This document shows positions 34,337 through 43,301 of a stretch of 64,000 nt of DNA, piece after piece. Numbering within the stretch: position 1 is the first letter of the stretch; every line of letters starts with the position of its first letter. The notes under the pieces are model-generated. The model saw only the letters and a program-made list of their open reading frames with translations, did no database searches and was not told the origin of the DNA. The DNA is from Novosphingobium sp. (GTDB lineage: Bacteria > Pseudomonadota > Alphaproteobacteria > Sphingomonadales > Sphingomonadaceae): NCBI RefSeq assembly GCF_030699305.1, contig NZ_JAUYNB010000037.1, positions 30,126 through 94,125 on the forward strand. Direction: 5' to 3'. The translations under genes were made by a program, and so were the position numbers.

Positions 34337-35116
34337 ATGACTGCTGAAACCATCAAGGATCCGGCACCCAAGGAAGCTTGGGGCCGTCACAAGAAGCTGG
34401 AGCGCAACGTCGCGCTTCTCGGGGTTGGCGCCTTTCTGGCGGTGATCGTCGGCGGGATCGTCGAAATCGCACCGCTGTTCTGGATCGACAACACGATCGA
34501 GAAGGTCGACGGGATGCGCCCCTACACGCCGCTGGAGCAAGCGGGCCGCGACATCTTCGTGCGCGAAGGCTGTTATGTCTGCCATAGCCAGATGATCCGC
34601 CCGTTCCGGGACGAGGTCGAACGCTATGGCCACTACAGCCTGGCCGCGGAATCGATGTACGACCGCCCGTTCCAGTGGGGGTCGAAGCGCACCGGGCCGG
34701 ATCTGGCGCGTGTGGGCGGGCGTTATTCGGATGAATGGCACGTCCAGCACCTGAAAAACCCGCAAAGCGTGGTGCCTGAATCGGTGATGCCGCAATACCC
34801 GTTCCTGGCGAAGAAGAACCTGGACGCGGGCGATCCGGCAGCCACGCTGACTGCGCTCTACCGCGCCGGCACGCCCTATACCAAGGAACAGGTCGACAAC
34901 GCGGCTGCGGATCTGGTCGCTCAGGCCGATCCGAACGCCGATGCGAGCGGGCTGCTCAAGCGGTATCCCAAGGCGCAGGCGCGTGACTATGACGGGGATC
35001 CGTCGCGCCTGACCGAAATGGATGCGCTGATTGCCTATCTCCAGATGCTGGGGACGCTGGTCGATGTGAACAGCGCCGCCGCCCAGGAGGAACTGGCGAA
35101 GGAAAAGGGCCGGTGA
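34337..35116 (+). CDS. ccoO: cbb3-type cytochrome c oxidase subunit II (mono-haem cytochrome c)
   Basis: 259 residues. A single N-terminal membrane helix (about 24-44) anchors a periplasmic cytochrome c domain with haem motif CYVCH (C79, C82, H83) and a Met ligand region such as SVMPQYP. It passes electrons from CcoP to CcoN. Its stop overlaps the ccoQ GTG start by the GTGA arrangement. Confidence 0.96.
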   Translation: MTAETIKDPAPKEAWGRHKKLERNVALLGVGAFLAVIVGGIVEIAPLFWIDNTIEKVDGMRPYTPLEQAGRDIFVREGCYVCHSQMIRPFRDEVERYGHYSLAAESMYDRPFQWGSKRTGPDLARVGGRYSDEWHVQHLKNPQSVVPESVMPQYPFLAKKNLDAGDPAATLTALYRAGTPYTKEQVDNAAADLVAQADPNADASGLLKRYPKAQARDYDGDPSRLTEMDALIAYLQMLGTLVDVNSAAAQEELAKEKGR

Positions 35117-35286
35117 GCACGCATTCAACTTATGACGCGCTGCGGCACTTTGCCGACAGCTGGGGGCTGGCCGCGATGGTCGTGACCTTTCTGGTGCTGG
35201 CGCTCTGGCCATTCCGGCCAGGCGCACGGAAGGATAACGAAGCGGCCGCAAACATGATCTTCAAGGACGAAGACGATGGCGAATAA
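35113..35286 (+). CDS. ccoQ: cbb3-type oxidase small subunit CcoQ/FixQ
   Basis: 57 residues from a GTG that overlaps the ccoO stop. The protein starts [20 protein letters not shown], has one membrane helix (about 18-34) followed by [14 protein letters not shown], and ends acidic (FKDEDDGE). That is the CcoQ pattern of one helix, then W-x-F-x-P-G/S. It stabilises the interaction of CcoP with the core complex. It overlaps ccoP by 11 bases. Confidence 0.93.
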   Translation: MSTHSTYDALRHFADSWGLAAMVVTFLVLALWPFRPGARKDNEAAANMIFKDEDDGE

Positions 35287-36193
35287 GCGTATCGACGAAC
35301 CGACCGGTGTCGAGACTGTCGGCCACGAATGGGACGGCATCGAGGAACTGAACAACCCGCTGCCGCGCTGGTGGATCATCACCTGGGTGCTGTGTATCGT
35401 GTTTTCGATCGGCTACATGGTGGTCTATCCGGCCTGGCCAATGCTGAACAAGGCCACTGAAGGCGTCTGGGGCTGGACCAGCCGCGGCCAACTGGCGCAG
35501 GAAACCAAGGTTGCCGAAGGCGCCCGTGCCAGCACGCTGGCGGCGCTGGCTGCCACTCCGATCGAGCAGATACCGAACGATCCCAAGCTGCTGAACGCAG
35601 CGATTTCGGGCGGCAAGGCCGCGTTCCGCGTGAACTGCGTGCAGTGCCACGGTTCGGGCGCAGCGGGCAGCATTGGCTATCCCAACCTGAACGACGATGA
35701 CTGGCTGTGGGGCGGCAACGTCAAGGACATCGAACTGACGCTGCTGCATGGCATCCGTCAGCCCGGTAACGACCAGACCCGCACCAGCCTGATGCCGAAC
35801 TTCGGCCAGGACGGCATTCTGACGGCTGCGCAGATCAATGATGTGGCCGGCCATGTGCTGTCACTGTCGGGCAAGGCTCCGGCCAACGCGGGCGGCGCGG
35901 CCGCGTTTGCGGCCAACTGCGCGGTTTGCCACGGGACGGACGGCAAGGGTCTGCGCCAGTTCGGTGCGCCGAACCTGGCGGACGCGATCTGGCTCTATGG
36001 TGGCAAGAAGGAACAGGTTACGGCCAGCGTCTACAAGGCGCACGCAGGTGTCATGCCCGCCTGGGGGGGCAAGCTTGACGCCGTGACGATCAAGATGCTG
36101 GCAGTTTATGTCCACTCGCTGGGGGGCGGTGAAGACTTCTCGGAAGCTCCGACCACTCCTGCCGTAGCGGATAATGGAAATGCAAAGCCCTGA
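35276..36193 (+). CDS. ccoP: cbb3-type cytochrome c oxidase subunit III (di-haem cytochrome c)
   Basis: 305 residues. The N-terminal GHEWDGIEELNNPLPRWW is characteristic, followed by a membrane helix (about 33-52) and two cytochrome c domains with haem motifs CVQCH (C121, C124, H125) and CAVCH (C215, C218, H219). It accepts electrons from the bc1 complex or soluble cytochromes. The ccoG start lies inside its last codons. Confidence 0.96.
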   Translation: MANKRIDEPTGVETVGHEWDGIEELNNPLPRWWIITWVLCIVFSIGYMVVYPAWPMLNKATEGVWGWTSRGQLAQETKVAEGARASTLAALAATPIEQIPNDPKLLNAAISGGKAAFRVNCVQCHGSGAAGSIGYPNLNDDDWLWGGNVKDIELTLLHGIRQPGNDQTRTSLMPNFGQDGILTAAQINDVAGHVLSLSGKAPANAGGAAAFAANCAVCHGTDGKGLRQFGAPNLADAIWLYGGKKEQVTASVYKAHAGVMPAWGGKLDAVTIKMLAVYVHSLGGGEDFSEAPTTPAVADNGNAKP

Positions 36194-37625
36194 AACTGCC
36201 CCCAGCCACCTCGACCTGTATGAGAAGCGCAAGGCCGTCTTTCCCAAAGCGGTAGACGGCCGCTTCCGCCGCTTCAAATGGCTGGTCATGGTGGTCACTC
36301 TGGCCATCTATTACGGAACGCCGTGGCTCCGCTGGGATCGCGGCCCCTATGCCCCCGATCAGGCGGTCCTGCTGGACCTTGGCAACCGCCGGTTCTTCAT
36401 GTTCGGGATCGAAATCTGGCCGCACGAGTTTTATTTCGTGGCCGGGCTGCTGATCATGGCGGGCATCGGCCTGTTTCTGGTCACCAGCGCGGTGGGCCGG
36501 GCCTGGTGCGGCTATTCCTGCCCGCAGACCGTCTGGACCGACCTGTTCCAGCACGTGGACCGGTTCATCGACGGGGATCGCAACGCGCAGCTCCGGCTGG
36601 AAGCGGCGCCGTGGGGTCCGCAGAAGATTTTCAAGCGCGGCCTGAAGTGGACGATCTATCTGGTCATCAGCTTCTGGACCGGCGGCGCGTGGATCATGTA
36701 TTTCGCCGATGCACCGACGCTGACCCGTGATTTCTGGGCCGGCGACGCGGCGATGGTGGCCTATGGCACGGTCGCCGTGCTGACCGTGATGACTTTCCTG
36801 CTCGGCGGGTTCCTGCGCGAACAGGTCTGCGTCTACATGTGCCCCTGGCCGCGGATCCAGACGGCGATGCTCGATGAAAAGTCGCTGATCGTCACTTACA
36901 AGGACTGGCGCGGGGAACCGCGCGGCAGCGTCAAGAAGGCGGAAAAGAACCCCGGCGGCGTGGGCGACTGCATTGACTGCAACCAGTGCGTCAACGTCTG
37001 CCCGACCGGGTATGACATCCGTAACGGGCAGGACATCCAGTGCATCACCTGCGCGTTGTGCATCGATGCCTGCGACACGGTCATGCAGCAGATCGGCCGC
37101 CCGCGCGGGCTGATCGATTATGCCACACTGGAAGACTGCGAAATCGAGCGGGCCGGCGGCGCGCCCAAGCCGGTCATGAAGGCGCTGTTCCACACCCGCA
37201 CGCTGGTTTACCTGGGCGTCTGGGGGGCGATCGGCGTTGCCCTGCTGTTCGCGCTTGGGGTCCGTTCCCAGATCGACGTATCGGTCCAGAAAGACCGCAA
37301 CCCGCCGTTCATGCTGATGAGCGATGGGGAAATCCGCAACGCCTACACGCTGAAACTGCGCAACATGCAGGCCCGCCCGCGGCCGATGCAGGTGACGCTG
37401 GAAGGCCTGCCTGGCGCGGTGATGTGGACTGATGACATGGCCCGCGAAAAGGCTTCGCGCATCATCCGGGTTACGGCTGCGCCCGATCAGGTCAAGGCGC
37501 TGCGGGTCTATGTCGTGGCGCCGGACGATACCACGCCGCAATCGTTCACGTTCACGCTGCTGGCCACCGATGCCGAAGGCGGCGGCGATTCCAGTGAAGT
37601 GCGCTTCGATGCGCCGGAGGAATGA
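36174..37625 (+). CDS. ccoG: Cytochrome oxidase accessory protein CcoG (FixG/RdxA), polyferredoxin-like
   Basis: 483 residues. A membrane protein with two 4Fe-4S clusters: CIDCNQCVNVCP and CITCALCIDACD. Membrane helices near 37-53, 80-105, 155-172, 188-206 and 340-360 precede a C-terminal periplasmic Ig-like domain. CcoG is thought to reduce copper for insertion into the oxidase. The start at 36174 overlaps ccoP by 20 bases; a second ATG six bases later is equally possible. The stop overlaps ccoH (ATGA). Confidence 0.95.
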   Translation: MEMQSPETAPSHLDLYEKRKAVFPKAVDGRFRRFKWLVMVVTLAIYYGTPWLRWDRGPYAPDQAVLLDLGNRRFFMFGIEIWPHEFYFVAGLLIMAGIGLFLVTSAVGRAWCGYSCPQTVWTDLFQHVDRFIDGDRNAQLRLEAAPWGPQKIFKRGLKWTIYLVISFWTGGAWIMYFADAPTLTRDFWAGDAAMVAYGTVAVLTVMTFLLGGFLREQVCVYMCPWPRIQTAMLDEKSLIVTYKDWRGEPRGSVKKAEKNPGGVGDCIDCNQCVNVCPTGYDIRNGQDIQCITCALCIDACDTVMQQIGRPRGLIDYATLEDCEIERAGGAPKPVMKALFHTRTLVYLGVWGAIGVALLFALGVRSQIDVSVQKDRNPPFMLMSDGEIRNAYTLKLRNMQARPRPMQVTLEGLPGAVMWTDDMAREKASRIIRVTAAPDQVKALRVYVVAPDDTTPQSFTFTLLATDAEGGGDSSEVRFDAPEE

Positions 37626-38092
37626 CAATGAAAGCGTTTACCAAAGGGCCGCTGACCGGCTGGCACTTTACCGCGATCATCGTCTCGTTCTTTGCGGTGG
37701 TGATCACGGTCAACCTGATCATGGCGCGCTTTGCCACGTCGACGTTCGGCGGGGTGGTGGTCGCTAACTCCTACGTTGCCAGCCAGAACTACAACAAATG
37801 GCTCGACGCGGCAGAGCGGCAGAAGACACTGGGCTGGGCCGCCACGGCCCGCCAGCAGGCGGACGGGCGGATTGCCCTGACGCTGGCCGGTGCAACCGAA
37901 CCGGGCGTAACCGTGGCGGGGGTCGCGCGGCATCCGCTGGGCCGCCAGCCGGACATGGCGCTGCGGTTTGTCGCCACCGGGCCGGAACAGTTCACGTCGG
38001 AAACGCCGCTGGCCGCCGGACGCTGGAAGCTCAGGATTTCGGCGCGCAATGCCGCTGGTCAGCCATGGCGGGCGGAACTGGATATCCGGTGA
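37622..38092 (+). CDS. ccoH: cbb3 oxidase assembly protein CcoH (FixH)
   Basis: 156 residues. One N-terminal membrane helix (about 14-36, TGWHFTAIIVSFFAVVITVN) and a periplasmic domain with the FixH phrase YVASQNYNKWLDAAERQKTLGW. It associates with CcoN during assembly. Its stop overlaps the ccoI GTG start (GTGA). Confidence 0.93.
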   Translation: MTMKAFTKGPLTGWHFTAIIVSFFAVVITVNLIMARFATSTFGGVVVANSYVASQNYNKWLDAAERQKTLGWAATARQQADGRIALTLAGATEPGVTVAGVARHPLGRQPDMALRFVATGPEQFTSETPLAAGRWKLRISARNAAGQPWRAELDIR

Positions 38093-40212
38093 ACGACCTG
38101 TCGCGCCAGCCCGGCACAGCACCTGACGATACGACCGTGCTGGTCGTGCCGGGGATGCACTGCGCCGGATGCATGGCCAAGGTCGAACGTGCGCTGGACG
38201 CGGTGCCGGGGGTCAGCGGCGCGCGCGTCAACCTGACCGCGCGGCAAGTACGCGTGCAGCACGCACCGGACGTGACGATGCCGGCGCTGATGGACGCGCT
38301 GGGCAATGTCGGCTTTGCCAGCCAGCCCCGCGGGGAGGAACTGGCGCCGCCGCCATCGGCGGTCAAGCCGCTGCTGGCTCCGCTCGCGGTGGCGGGGTTT
38401 GCCTGCATGAACGTGATGCTGCTGTCGGTCAGCATCTGGTCGGGCGCGGACGGATCGACCAAGATCCTGTTCCACTGGTTGTCCGCGATGATCGGCGTGC
38501 CCGCGATCCTCTACGCCGGACGGCCGTTTTTTACATCGGCGTGGGGTGCGCTGAAAAAACGCACCACCAACATGGACGTGCCGATTTCGATCGGTGTCTC
38601 GCTGGCCACCGTGCTCAGCCTTTACGAGACGGCGACCCACGGCCAGGACGCCTGGTTCGATGGCACCTTGATGCTGCTGCTGTTTCTGCTTGTCGGGCGC
38701 GCGCTCGACGCTGGCATGCGCGATCGCGCCCGCGCCGGAGTCGATGCCTTGCTGCGCCAGGCGGCACCGGGGGCGATGGTCGTATCGCGGGAAGGGGGGC
38801 TTGAATGGCTGCCCGCGACCGACCTCGTTCCCGGACTGATCATGCGGGTCGCCGCCGGAGAACGGCTGGCCGCCGATGGCGAACTGATCGCCGGGGCGAG
38901 CCGGTTCGACCAGTCGCTGCTGACCGGTGAAAGTGCGCCGGTCGCCGCTGCGGTGGGCGATCCGGTGCTGGCGGGCACGCTCAATATCGATGCGCCGGTC
39001 GATGTGCGGGTAACCGCCGCCGGACAGGGCACCACACTGGCTGAAATCGCCCGGCTGATGGAAGCATCGGGGCAGGTCCGTTCGGCCTATGTCCGGATCG
39101 CCGACCGCGCTTCGCGGCTCTATGCGCCTGCGGTCCACACATTGGCAGCGCTGACCTTCGCGGGCTGGATGATTGCAGGCGCAGGGCTGCACCAGTCGCT
39201 GGTGATCGCCATCGCGGTGCTGATCATTACCTGCCCCTGCGCGCTTGGGCTGGCCGTGCCGGTGGCGCAAGTCGTGGCCTGCGGCGCGCTGATGAAGCAG
39301 GGCGTGATGGTCAAGGACGGCAGCGCGCTGGAACGGCTGGCAACTGTAGACCGGGCGCTGCTGGACAAGACCGGCACGCTCACCATGGGCCGCCCGCTGC
39401 CCGATCCGGCGATGCTGGATGCCTTGCCGCCTGAGGCGGGGCAAGTGGCGCTGGGGCTGGCCTCGCACAGCCGCCACCCGCTGTCGCGCGCGCTGGTTGA
39501 AGCGCTCGGCGCGCGGGGGGTCACCCCGGCCGCGCTGACTGACGTTCAGGAAGAAGCCGGGCAGGGCGTGCGCGCGCTGTGGAACGGCGTGCCCGTGGCG
39601 CTGCACCGGCCCGAAGCCGCAAGCGGGATTTCGACCGCGCTCGACATCGCGGGCCAGCCGACCCGGCTGTTCGCCTTTGCTGACCGGCTGCGGCCGGACA
39701 CCGGCGTTGCGCTGGCCGAGCTGCGCAAGCTGGGGATCGAGCCGGCCATCCTGTCGGGTGACAATGCCGACGCCGTGGCCGATGCCGCGCAGGCGACCGG
39801 ACTGGCCGGGCGGGGCAATGCCTCCCCCGCTGAAAAGCAGGCTGCCATCGCGCAGCTGCAGGAGGACGGTTACAAGGTGCTGATGGCGGGTGACGGCCTG
39901 AACGATGGCCCTGCGCTGTCCGCTGCCGATGCCTCGATCGCGCCGGGGACGGCCAGCGATGTCGGACGGCAGACCGCCGACTTCGTGTTTCTGGGCGACG
40001 GCCTGACCGCGATTCCCCGGACGATCCGCGCTGCGCGCCGGACGATGCGCGTGGTGCAGGAAAACTTCGTGCTGGCGATCGGCTACAACGTGCTGGCGGT
40101 GCCGCTGGCGATGGCCGGGTTCGTTACTCCGCTGATCGCGGCCGCGGCGATGTCGACCAGTTCACTGATCGTGATCGCCAATTCGCTGCGACTGGTGCGG
40201 GCCGCGCGATGA
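38089..40212 (+). CDS. ccoI: Copper-transporting P1B-type ATPase for cbb3 oxidase biogenesis
   Basis: 707 residues. An N-terminal heavy-metal-associated domain has GMHCAGC (C25, C28). Membrane helices flank the CPC metal site (ITCPCALGLAVP), the actuator TGES (LLTGESAPV), the phosphorylation site DKTGTLTMG and the hinge MAGDGLNDGPAL. CcoI/CtpA-type pumps export Cu(I) at low rate to metallate CcoN. A GTG start overlapping ccoH is chosen; the frame is open further upstream only because it lies within ccoH. The stop overlaps ccoS (ATGA). Confidence 0.95.
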   Translation: MNDLSRQPGTAPDDTTVLVVPGMHCAGCMAKVERALDAVPGVSGARVNLTARQVRVQHAPDVTMPALMDALGNVGFASQPRGEELAPPPSAVKPLLAPLAVAGFACMNVMLLSVSIWSGADGSTKILFHWLSAMIGVPAILYAGRPFFTSAWGALKKRTTNMDVPISIGVSLATVLSLYETATHGQDAWFDGTLMLLLFLLVGRALDAGMRDRARAGVDALLRQAAPGAMVVSREGGLEWLPATDLVPGLIMRVAAGERLAADGELIAGASRFDQSLLTGESAPVAAAVGDPVLAGTLNIDAPVDVRVTAAGQGTTLAEIARLMEASGQVRSAYVRIADRASRLYAPAVHTLAALTFAGWMIAGAGLHQSLVIAIAVLIITCPCALGLAVPVAQVVACGALMKQGVMVKDGSALERLATVDRALLDKTGTLTMGRPLPDPAMLDALPPEAGQVALGLASHSRHPLSRALVEALGARGVTPAALTDVQEEAGQGVRALWNGVPVALHRPEAASGISTALDIAGQPTRLFAFADRLRPDTGVALAELRKLGIEPAILSGDNADAVADAAQATGLAGRGNASPAEKQAAIAQLQEDGYKVLMAGDGLNDGPALSAADASIAPGTASDVGRQTADFVFLGDGLTAIPRTIRAARRTMRVVQENFVLAIGYNVLAVPLAMAGFVTPLIAAAAMSTSSLIVIANSLRLVRAAR

Positions 40213-40364
40213 ACGGGCTGGCGGTCTTGATCCCGATTGCACTGGGGCTGGGGCTGTTCGGCCTGGTGACGTTCTTCTGGGCGCTGAAGCGCGGCCAGTT
40301 TGAGGATCTGGATGGCGCCGCCGCGCGCATCCTGATCGATGATGAAGAGGATACGGCTGCGTGA
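40209..40364 (+). CDS. ccoS: cbb3 oxidase maturation protein CcoS
   Basis: 51 residues. One membrane helix (LAVLIPIALGLGLFGLVTFF) is followed by the CcoS signature WALKRGQFEDLDGAAARIL and an acidic end (DDEED). It is required for cofactor insertion into CcoN. It overlaps ccoI by four bases at its start and the following small gene by four bases at its end. Confidence 0.94.
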   Translation: MNGLAVLIPIALGLGLFGLVTFFWALKRGQFEDLDGAAARILIDDEEDTAA

Positions 40365-40612
40365 AGCGCTCGATTGTCCAGTTCGCGATGCTGGCGCTGG
40401 TTCCGGCGGCGTTCAATCTGGCTGGACCGGCGGCAGGCGGGACGATGATGATGCCGCTGTGTACCGGCGATGGCGTGGTGCGCATGGTCGAAGTGCCGCT
40501 GGGCGGTTCGCAGCTGCCGGGGCCGGACCAGTCAAGCTGCTGCGTCAAAGGCTGCCATTCTGGCTGTTCGCGCAAGCGGAGCGGCAAGCCGGGCGATTCT
40601 CCGGAAATTTGA
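40361..40612 (+). CDS. Small exported Cys-rich protein at the end of the cco operon
   Basis: 83 residues from a GTG overlapping the ccoS stop (GTGA), so translation is probably coupled. An N-terminal hydrophobic stretch (IVQFAMLALVPAAFNLAGPA) looks like a signal peptide. The rest includes MMMPLCTGDGVVRMVEV and a C-terminal cluster SSCCVKGCHSGCSRKR with four Cys and one His. The Cys/Met/His content together with its place behind the copper pump genes suggests a metal- or redox-linked accessory role. I do not recognise a named family, and this role is inference. Confidence 0.75.
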   Translation: MKRSIVQFAMLALVPAAFNLAGPAAGGTMMMPLCTGDGVVRMVEVPLGGSQLPGPDQSSCCVKGCHSGCSRKRSGKPGDSPEI

Positions 40613-40657
40613 GCAGTCGCAATGATTCGCCGACCAGGTCCGGTCAGAAGAGGCGGA

Positions 40658-41971
40658 ATGTGGCCTTATCATCCTGACCTGCTGGCAACGCCGGTTCCGC
40701 GTTATACCAGCTTTCCGACAGCGGCGGAGTTTTCACCGGCGGTGGGCGCAGCGGACGCCGATGCGGCGCTGCGCGGTGCGGTCGGCGATGCCTCGCTTTA
40801 TGTTCACATCCCCTTTTGCGAAAAGATCTGCTGGTATTGCGGCTGCAACACCGGGGCGGCGAACAAGACCCACCGGCTGGCCAGTTACCTTGACGCGTTG
40901 CACCGCGATATCGCGCTCACCGGCGCGCGGCTGGATGACCGGGTGGCCGTGCGGCGGATCGCGTTTGGCGGCGGCAGTCCCAACGCCATCGCGCCGACCG
41001 ATTTCGTCCGGCTGGTCGATGCGCTGACCCTGCACATGGCGCTGGCCGATCCGGTCCTGTCGATCGAACTCGATCCGCGCAACCTGACAGCGGAATGGGG
41101 GCAGGTGCTGCACGGGATCGGCGTGACCAATGCCAGCATGGGGGTGCAGACCTTTGCGCCGCAATTGCAGGCGGCGATTGGGCGGGTCCAGCCGGACAGC
41201 GATATTGCGCGGGCCACCGCCATGTTGCGCAAGGCCGGGATCACGTCGCTCAACTATGATCTGATGTATGGCCTGCCGGGCCAGACGCTGGACCAGCTGG
41301 AAGCCACGCTGCGCCGCACGGTGGAACTGGGCGCGGACCGGATCGCGCTGTTCGGCTATGCCCACGTGCCGCACATGCTGCCGCGCCAGCGCCGGATTGA
41401 TGCCAGCGCGCTGCCGGGGCAGGACGAACGGTTTGCGATGGCCGATTTCGGCTATCGCCTGTTGCTGGACGCCGGATACGTGCCGATCGGCTTTGATCAT
41501 TTCGCGCTGCCCGGCGATCCGCTGGCCCGCGCTGCGGCGCAAGGCCGGGTGCGGCGCAATTTCCAGGGGTTCACCGATGACGCCGCCAGCACCCTGATCG
41601 GGCTGGGCGCATCATCGATCAGCTGCTTTGACGATGTGTTGTGGCAGAATGAAAAGAACGCCGGGCGGTACCGGATGCTGCTGTCGCAGGATTTGCTGCC
41701 CGCGTCCGGCGGGGTGCGGCGCAGCGCGGATGACCGGCGGCGCGGCGCGGTGATCGAGGCACTGCTGTGCAGCGGTGCGGCGCGGGTTGATCCCGATCTG
41801 CTGGCCTGCATCGATGACCGTCTGGCCCCGTTCCTGACGCGTGATCTGGCCGTGCTGGAAGCGGACCACCTGCGGATCCTGCCGGACGGGCTGCCCTATG
41901 CCCGGTCCATCGCGGCGCTGTTCGATCCCTATCGCCAGGATTCGCAGCGGCGGTTCAGTTCGGCGGTTTAG
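40658..41971 (+). CDS. hemN: Oxygen-independent coproporphyrinogen III oxidase
   Basis: 437 residues. A radical SAM enzyme that decarboxylates coproporphyrinogen III to protoporphyrinogen IX without oxygen. The cluster motif CEKICWYCGC (CxxxCxxC) lies in VHIPFCEKICWYCGCNT; the GGGSPN SAM motif and FGYAHVPHMLPRQ are HemN-specific rather than HemW-like. The ATG at 40658 with AGAGG upstream gives MWPYHPDLLATPVPRYTSFP, the standard N-terminus. Location behind the cbb3 operon and near fnrL fits haem supply in low oxygen. Confidence 0.95.
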   Translation: MWPYHPDLLATPVPRYTSFPTAAEFSPAVGAADADAALRGAVGDASLYVHIPFCEKICWYCGCNTGAANKTHRLASYLDALHRDIALTGARLDDRVAVRRIAFGGGSPNAIAPTDFVRLVDALTLHMALADPVLSIELDPRNLTAEWGQVLHGIGVTNASMGVQTFAPQLQAAIGRVQPDSDIARATAMLRKAGITSLNYDLMYGLPGQTLDQLEATLRRTVELGADRIALFGYAHVPHMLPRQRRIDASALPGQDERFAMADFGYRLLLDAGYVPIGFDHFALPGDPLARAAAQGRVRRNFQGFTDDAASTLIGLGASSISCFDDVLWQNEKNAGRYRMLLSQDLLPASGGVRRSADDRRRGAVIEALLCSGAARVDPDLLACIDDRLAPFLTRDLAVLEADHLRILPDGLPYARSIAALFDPYRQDSQRRFSSAV

Positions 41972-42166
41972 GGGGCCGCCCATCAGACGCATCGTCATGC
42001 TGAACTTGGTTCAGCATCCATTGAGCCGCAGGCGCTTTCGCTCGATTGGCAGGTCTAACCGGGCGGCTTGCGCCTACTCCTGCGCGCACCAGGTGGGCGG
42101 CACGATGGACCCTGAACCAAGTTCAGGGTGACGACGTGGGGAATCGCAGCGGCGGTTCAGTTCGGC
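41942..42166. repeat. Palindromic repeat element flanked by 23-bp direct copies of the hemN 3' end
   Basis: The 23 bases at 41942-41964, inside the end of hemN, recur exactly at 42144-42166. Between them are two related palindromes, CATGCTGAACTTGGTTCAGC (41996-42015, continuing ATCC) and CCCTGAACCAAGTTCAGGG (42110-42128). The arrangement resembles a small non-autonomous element with a long target duplication, or a duplication created by recombination. No transposase is present. The rest of the 442-base gap up to ligB holds the ligAB terminator and no gene that I can support. Confidence 0.6.
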
Positions 42167-42351
42167 CGTCTGATTTTCTCGCGATCTTTCGGGCGGAGTT
42201 CCGGCGCGCTACCTTGCCGTGCGTGTTTCCGCAAAAGCCCTCCCCCACGGGGAAGGGCGATTCCATGCGGTCGGGATCGGCGTTCGGAGGATTTCCCGCA
42301 AGGCGCTTGCGGCGGCTGCGGCTTGCTGGCATTGAGCGCTGGCAACCGGCC

Positions 42352-42389
42352 AAAAAAAGAGAGCGACCGTCCCGAGGGATCAGCCGCTC
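42352..42389 (-). terminator. Rho-independent terminator of ligAB
   Basis: On the minus strand GAGCG and CGCTC arms enclose an inner CCC/GGG pairing, followed by TCTTTTTTT. It starts 24 bases after the ligB stop. Confidence 0.72.
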
Positions 42390-42413
42390 CAGGTGGGGAG
42401 AACTGGTTGCGTT

Positions 42414-43301
42414 TCAGGCAAGTTCGGCGGTTTTTTCCGCTCCTGCTTTGCCTGCGGCGCGGGCTGCTTCAGTCTCGAGGACCATGACGGCAGCGGCCGT
42501 GTTCGAAATGGGAATGTGATAGCTGCGGCTGACTTCGTGAACCTTGTCGCCCAGCGCCCCGCGTGCGGCGATCCAGTTGAGGATCTCGACACCCTGCGTG
42601 CCGGACAGTTCGACGATCTCATGCACCGAATGCCGCGTAAGGGCATCGGGATCGACCGACAGATTATCCATGCAGAACGTGTCGTATTCCGGGTTCATGA
42701 AGCCCGCGCGCTCTCCGTCCAGCTGGTGCGACAGGCCGCCCGTGCCCATCACCATGATCGTTTCATCGCCCTGCCACTCGGCCAGCGCCTTGGCCACCGC
42801 GCGGCCCAGCGCCAGACAGCGCTTGGCGCTGGGCAGGGGGTGCTGGACGGTGTTGATGGCAATCGGCACGATTTTCACCGGCGCTTCGCCGGCCGGCCAA
42901 GCCAGCGCGAGCGGGATCGAAGCGGCGTGATCGACCAGCATGTCCTGGCAGGTGGTGATGTCGAATTCTTCCGCGACCAGCTTTTCGATGATCGCCCAGC
43001 TGAGGTCCGGATGGCCCGGCGGAACCGGGAAGGGCGGCAGGCCCCAGCCTTCATCCTCGTTGCGGTACTTGGCCGCTGCGCCGACAGCGAACGTCGGCAT
43101 CTTGTCGAGGAAGAAGTTCAGGCCATGGTCGTTATAGAACATGATGACCACTTCGGGCACTTGTTCACCGAGCCATTCGCGCACCGGCGGCCAGGCATCG
43201 AAGAACGGCTTCCAGTAGGGTTCGTTCTGCGCGCCGCGATGGATCGCACCGCCGATGGCGGGGACATGGCTCGTAAAGACACCGCCGATAACCTTAGCCA
43301 C
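42414..43301 (-). CDS. ligB: Class III extradiol ring-cleavage dioxygenase, beta (catalytic) subunit, protocatechuate 4,5-dioxygenase type
   Basis: 295 residues from a GTG start. Iron ligands of LigB are conserved: H12 (GGVFTSHVPAIGGAI), H59 (FYNDHGLNFF) and a Glu in GVEILNWIAARGAL. The catalytic His is in WGTGGMSHQ-like GTGGLSHQLDG. It opens catecholic rings such as protocatechuate or gallate between C4 and C5 with O2. It is 60-70% of the way to SYK-6 LigB by eye only in motif regions, so substrate is uncertain. The GTG at 43301 has GGGAGA upstream and overlaps the ligA stop by eight bases. No ligC, ligI, ligJ or ligK lies nearby. Confidence 0.88.
   Translation of the reverse strand: MAKVIGGVFTSHVPAIGGAIHRGAQNEPYWKPFFDAWPPVREWLGEQVPEVVIMFYNDHGLNFFLDKMPTFAVGAAAKYRNEDEGWGLPPFPVPPGHPDLSWAIIEKLVAEEFDITTCQDMLVDHAASIPLALAWPAGEAPVKIVPIAINTVQHPLPSAKRCLALGRAVAKALAEWQGDETIMVMGTGGLSHQLDGERAGFMNPEYDTFCMDNLSVDPDALTRHSVHEIVELSGTQGVEILNWIAARGALGDKVHEVSRSYHIPISNTAAAVMVLETEAARAAGKAGAEKTAELA

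Noticed and set aside
32708..35251. An 847-codon open frame on the minus strand opposite ccoN and ccoO
   Set aside because: It lies exactly antisense to two unmistakable oxidase genes, has a His/Arg/Gln/Pro-rich composition with no domain pattern, and is explained by GC-biased third positions.
40609..40622. TTGAGcagtCGCAA before hemN as an FNR box
   Set aside because: Only seven of ten defined positions match, and a read-through transcript from the cco operon could serve hemN.
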